This document shows, piece after piece, positions 5,462 through 7,121 of a DNA stretch of 7,121 bases. The DNA is from Actinomycetota bacterium (lineage in GTDB: Bacteria; Actinomycetota; AC-67): NCBI GenBank assembly GCA_005883175.1, contig VAYV01000195.1, positions 1-7,121 on the forward strand, read 5' to 3'. The notes under the pieces are model-generated. The model was not told the DNA's origin. It did not search any database and saw only the letters and a list, made by a program, of their open reading frames with translations. The position numbers were made by a program, and so were the translations under genes. The stretch's first letter is position 1. Each line of letters begins with the position of its first letter.

Positions 5462-6655
5462 ATGCGCACCCCGAGACTCACCGGGTTGGCCGCGGTTCTC
5501 TTGACCGCGTGCACCGTCACGCCCCGAACGGCCTCGCTGCCGCCGACCAACCCCACCGCTTCCCCTTCTACGTCTCCATCTCCGACATCGAGCGCGACGC
5601 GAAAGCCAACACCCGTCCAAAGGGACTGCGTCCAGAGAGTCTTCGATCAACTCACGGTTCGCCAGCGTGTGGGACAGCTCTTCATGCTCGGCCTCGCCGG
5701 CGATCAGCTCAGCGGTCAAGCCGCGAACGCGATCCGGACCGATCATTTCGGTTCGGTCTGGTTCACCGAGAACAGCACTGTGGGCGTCGCGAGCGTCCGC
5801 GCGATCACGAGCTCGGTTCAGCGCCTCGCAACCGGCGGTGTGCGGTTCTTCATCGCCGCGAACCAGGAAGGCGGCGAGATCCAAGCGATGAAGGGTCCGG
5901 GGTTCTCGTCGATCCCTGCTGCCACGCAGCAAGGCGCGATCGATCCCACGACGCTCGCGGCGGACGCGGCTCGGTGGGGGAGAGAGCTGCGGTCCGCCGG
6001 CATCAACTTCAACTTCGCTCCCGTATTCGACGTCGTTCCGCCCGGCGGCGACGGCACAAATCAACCGATCGGCGTGCTCCACCGCGAATACGGTCACGAC
6101 ATCCCGACGGTTGCAACGCACGCGCTCGCCTTCGTTCGCGGCATGAGCAACGCAGTTGTCGAAACCAGCGCCAAGCATTTCCCGGGCCTCGGCCGCGTGC
6201 AAGGGAACACCGACTACACGGGCCACGTCGTCGACAATGCCACGACGACGTCGGATCTGGGTTCGTTCGAGCAGGCCGTCAGCGGCGGCGTGCCCTTCGT
6301 CATGGTCGCGCTCGCCACCTACACGCAGATCGACCCCATCCACCTCGCCGCGCTCTCGCCGCTCGTGATCGGGCGCGTCTTGCGAGGGCGGCTCGGATTC
6401 AAAGGCGTCGTGATCTCGGACGATCTCGGCGCGACCGTTGCGGTGCGCGACATCCCTCCCGGGACGCGGGCGATCGAATTCCTCGAAGCCGGCGGCGACA
6501 TGATCATCAGCAAGACGCTGAGCCCGGCAACAAGCATGTACGCGGCGATCCTTTCGCAGATGTCCGCCAGCCAGAGCTTTTCGAGAGTGGTAGATGCCGC
6601 CGTTCTGCAGATCCTCGACGCGAAGCGAGCGGCCGGCCTGCTCGCCTGTTCGTGA
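5462..6655 (+). CDS. GH3-family (NagZ-like beta-N-acetylhexosaminidase) lipoprotein
   Basis: The 397-residue product starts with a lipoprotein signal (MRTPRLTGLAAVLLTAC, lipobox LTAC, lipidated Cys17) and a Pro/Ser/Thr linker to about residue 52. A GH3 N-terminal TIM barrel fills the rest: VRQRVGQLFMLG (66-77), NQEGGEIQAMKGPGFSSIPA (134-153), NFAPVFDV (184-191), SAKHFPGLGRVQGNTD (236-251) and GVVISDDLG (315-323), where Asp320 is the expected nucleophile. By family it would remove terminal N-acetylglucosamine or related sugars from wall muropeptides or glycans outside the membrane. Two points differ from classic NagZ: the usual DQEGG substrate-binding Asp is Asn134, and the HGDTxxDSH acid/base loop is replaced by LGRVQGNTDYTGH. 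That loop type is familiar in actinobacterial GH3 lipoproteins, so substrate preference is uncertain. In-frame TAA at 5453 fixes 5462 as the earliest start. A second lipoprotein gene follows after 81 bp on the same strand. Confidence 0.88.
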   Translation: MRTPRLTGLAAVLLTACTVTPRTASLPPTNPTASPSTSPSPTSSATRKPTPVQRDCVQRVFDQLTVRQRVGQLFMLGLAGDQLSGQAANAIRTDHFGSVWFTENSTVGVASVRAITSSVQRLATGGVRFFIAANQEGGEIQAMKGPGFSSIPAATQQGAIDPTTLAADAARWGRELRSAGINFNFAPVFDVVPPGGDGTNQPIGVLHREYGHDIPTVATHALAFVRGMSNAVVETSAKHFPGLGRVQGNTDYTGHVVDNATTTSDLGSFEQAVSGGVPFVMVALATYTQIDPIHLAALSPLVIGRVLRGRLGFKGVVISDDLGATVAVRDIPPGTRAIEFLEAGGDMIISKTLSPATSMYAAILSQMSASQSFSRVVDAAVLQILDAKRAAGLLACS

Positions 6656-6736
6656 TGGGACCCGCTTAACGAACAATTTGCCTTACAGCGGCTCGTTGCC
6701 TTGGCGGTGCGACCGGGCGTTCAGTTGAATGGATGC

Positions 6737-7121
6737 GTGACCGTTGGGCGACACAAGGCGCTGGTCGTCGTCTGTTGCGCCGCGTTGCTCGCGGCATGCT
6801 CATCTTCGGCACGTCCCAAGGCCGCTCCGGTCCTCTCGTCCTCGTCTCCGTCGTCATCCTCAACCCCGCGACCGACGCTCGCGCGCGTAACACCGTCGCC
6901 TTTGGCGAGACCGCAGAAGGCTGTCGTTGCGACGGAGCACACGTCCTCGTCCGTTGTGGCGGCCTCGACCTCCGGTCCCTGCAAGGGGAGTGCGATCCCC
7001 ACGCGGTGGGGCCACGTGATCTGGATCTGGATGGAGAACCACTCGTACGGCCAGGTCATCGGCGCCAGCGCCGCGCCGTACGAGAACTCGCTTGCGCGCG
7101 CCTGTGGATTGGCGACGAACT
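6737..7121 (+). CDS. Lipoprotein phosphoesterase/acid phosphatase (PF04185-like), N-terminal part
   Basis: The frame runs off the window after 128 codons. GTG 6737 gives a lipoprotein signal VTVGRHKALVVVCCAALLAACSSS with lipobox LAAC (Cys21), followed by a Ser/Pro/Thr/Ala-rich linker to about residue 80. The catalytic domain begins with CKGSAIPTRWGHVIWIWMENHSYGQVIG and continues APYENSLARACGLATN; the MENHSY motif with the following APY...CG segment is typical of the phospholipase C/acid phosphatase superfamily, in which the Glu-Asn pair takes part in metal binding. It would hydrolyse phosphate esters outside the membrane; the substrate cannot be told from this fragment. Start choice is uncertain: in-frame TTG 6725 and GTG 6707 also exist, none with a clear Shine-Dalgarno; 6737 gives the best signal peptide. 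It may be cotranscribed with the GH3 gene 81 bp upstream, since no clear terminator lies between. Confidence 0.78.
   Translation, partial: MTVGRHKALVVVCCAALLAACSSSARPKAAPVLSSSSPSSSSTPRPTLARVTPSPLARPQKAVVATEHTSSSVVAASTSGPCKGSAIPTRWGHVIWIWMENHSYGQVIGASAAPYENSLARACGLATN

Noticed and set aside
5550..5610. Ser/Pro/Thr codon run as a DNA tandem repeat
   Set aside because: It is a low-complexity lipoprotein linker, with no regular repeat unit at DNA level.
5417..6676. Long antisense open frame (419 codons, minus strand) over the GH3 gene, and an equally long plus-strand frame 5446-6669
   Set aside because: Both translate to Arg-rich, motif-free sequence typical of GC-rich shadow frames, while the 5462-6655 frame carries clear GH3 motifs.
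6656..6736. Possible terminator between the GH3 and phosphoesterase genes (AACGA ... TCGTT)
   Set aside because: The arms are only 5 bp, far apart and without a T-tract.

Overview
The window is GC-rich, bacterial and mostly coding, and it reads best as a chromosomal segment of an uncultured Actinomycetota, probably from a soil or sediment lineage. The evidence is the GC-rich codon use, a GT-C mannosyltransferase-like membrane protein, a histidine kinase with the actinobacterial ending FAELHGGRAWVEE, an actinobacterial-style lipoprotein of the NagZ/GH3 family, and an actinobacterial hypothetical membrane-anchored family. The lineage call is inference. No rRNA, tRNA, CRISPR array, transposase or phage gene is visible.

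Layout: (1) 2-1057 (+), the 3' part of a polytopic GT-C/GT87-like glycosyltransferase. (2) 1178-2515 (-), an orphan two-TM sensor histidine kinase convergent with it, with a candidate hairpin at the shared 3' ends. (3) 2516-2666, a divergent promoter region with two abutting perfect inverted repeats. (4) 2667-3173 (+), a secreted cupredoxin-like protein. (5) 3163-about 4320 (-), an old-yellow-enzyme family oxidoreductase overlapping the cupredoxin gene tail to tail by 11 bp. (6) 4247-5302 (-), a membrane-anchored protein of unknown function whose 3' end runs into the 5' end of the oxidoreductase in another frame. (7) 5303-5461, a second divergent intergenic region. (8) 5462-6655 (+), a GH3/NagZ-like lipoprotein. 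(9) 6737-end (+), the start of a lipoprotein phosphoesterase (PF04185-like), cut by the window edge.

The genes do not form one obvious pathway. Most products belong to the cell envelope (membrane glycosyltransferase, sensor kinase, secreted cupredoxin, anchored hypothetical, two lipoproteins); the oxidoreductase is cytoplasmic. I found no convincing new multi-gene system. The most informative observations are two structural anomalies. The kinase lacks about 30-45 residues between its phospho-accepting helix and its ATPase domain, yet stays in frame. The oxidoreductase has clear homology upstream of any standard start codon, exactly where the neighbouring gene appears to lose its natural 3' end. 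Both could be real deletions or assembly joins.
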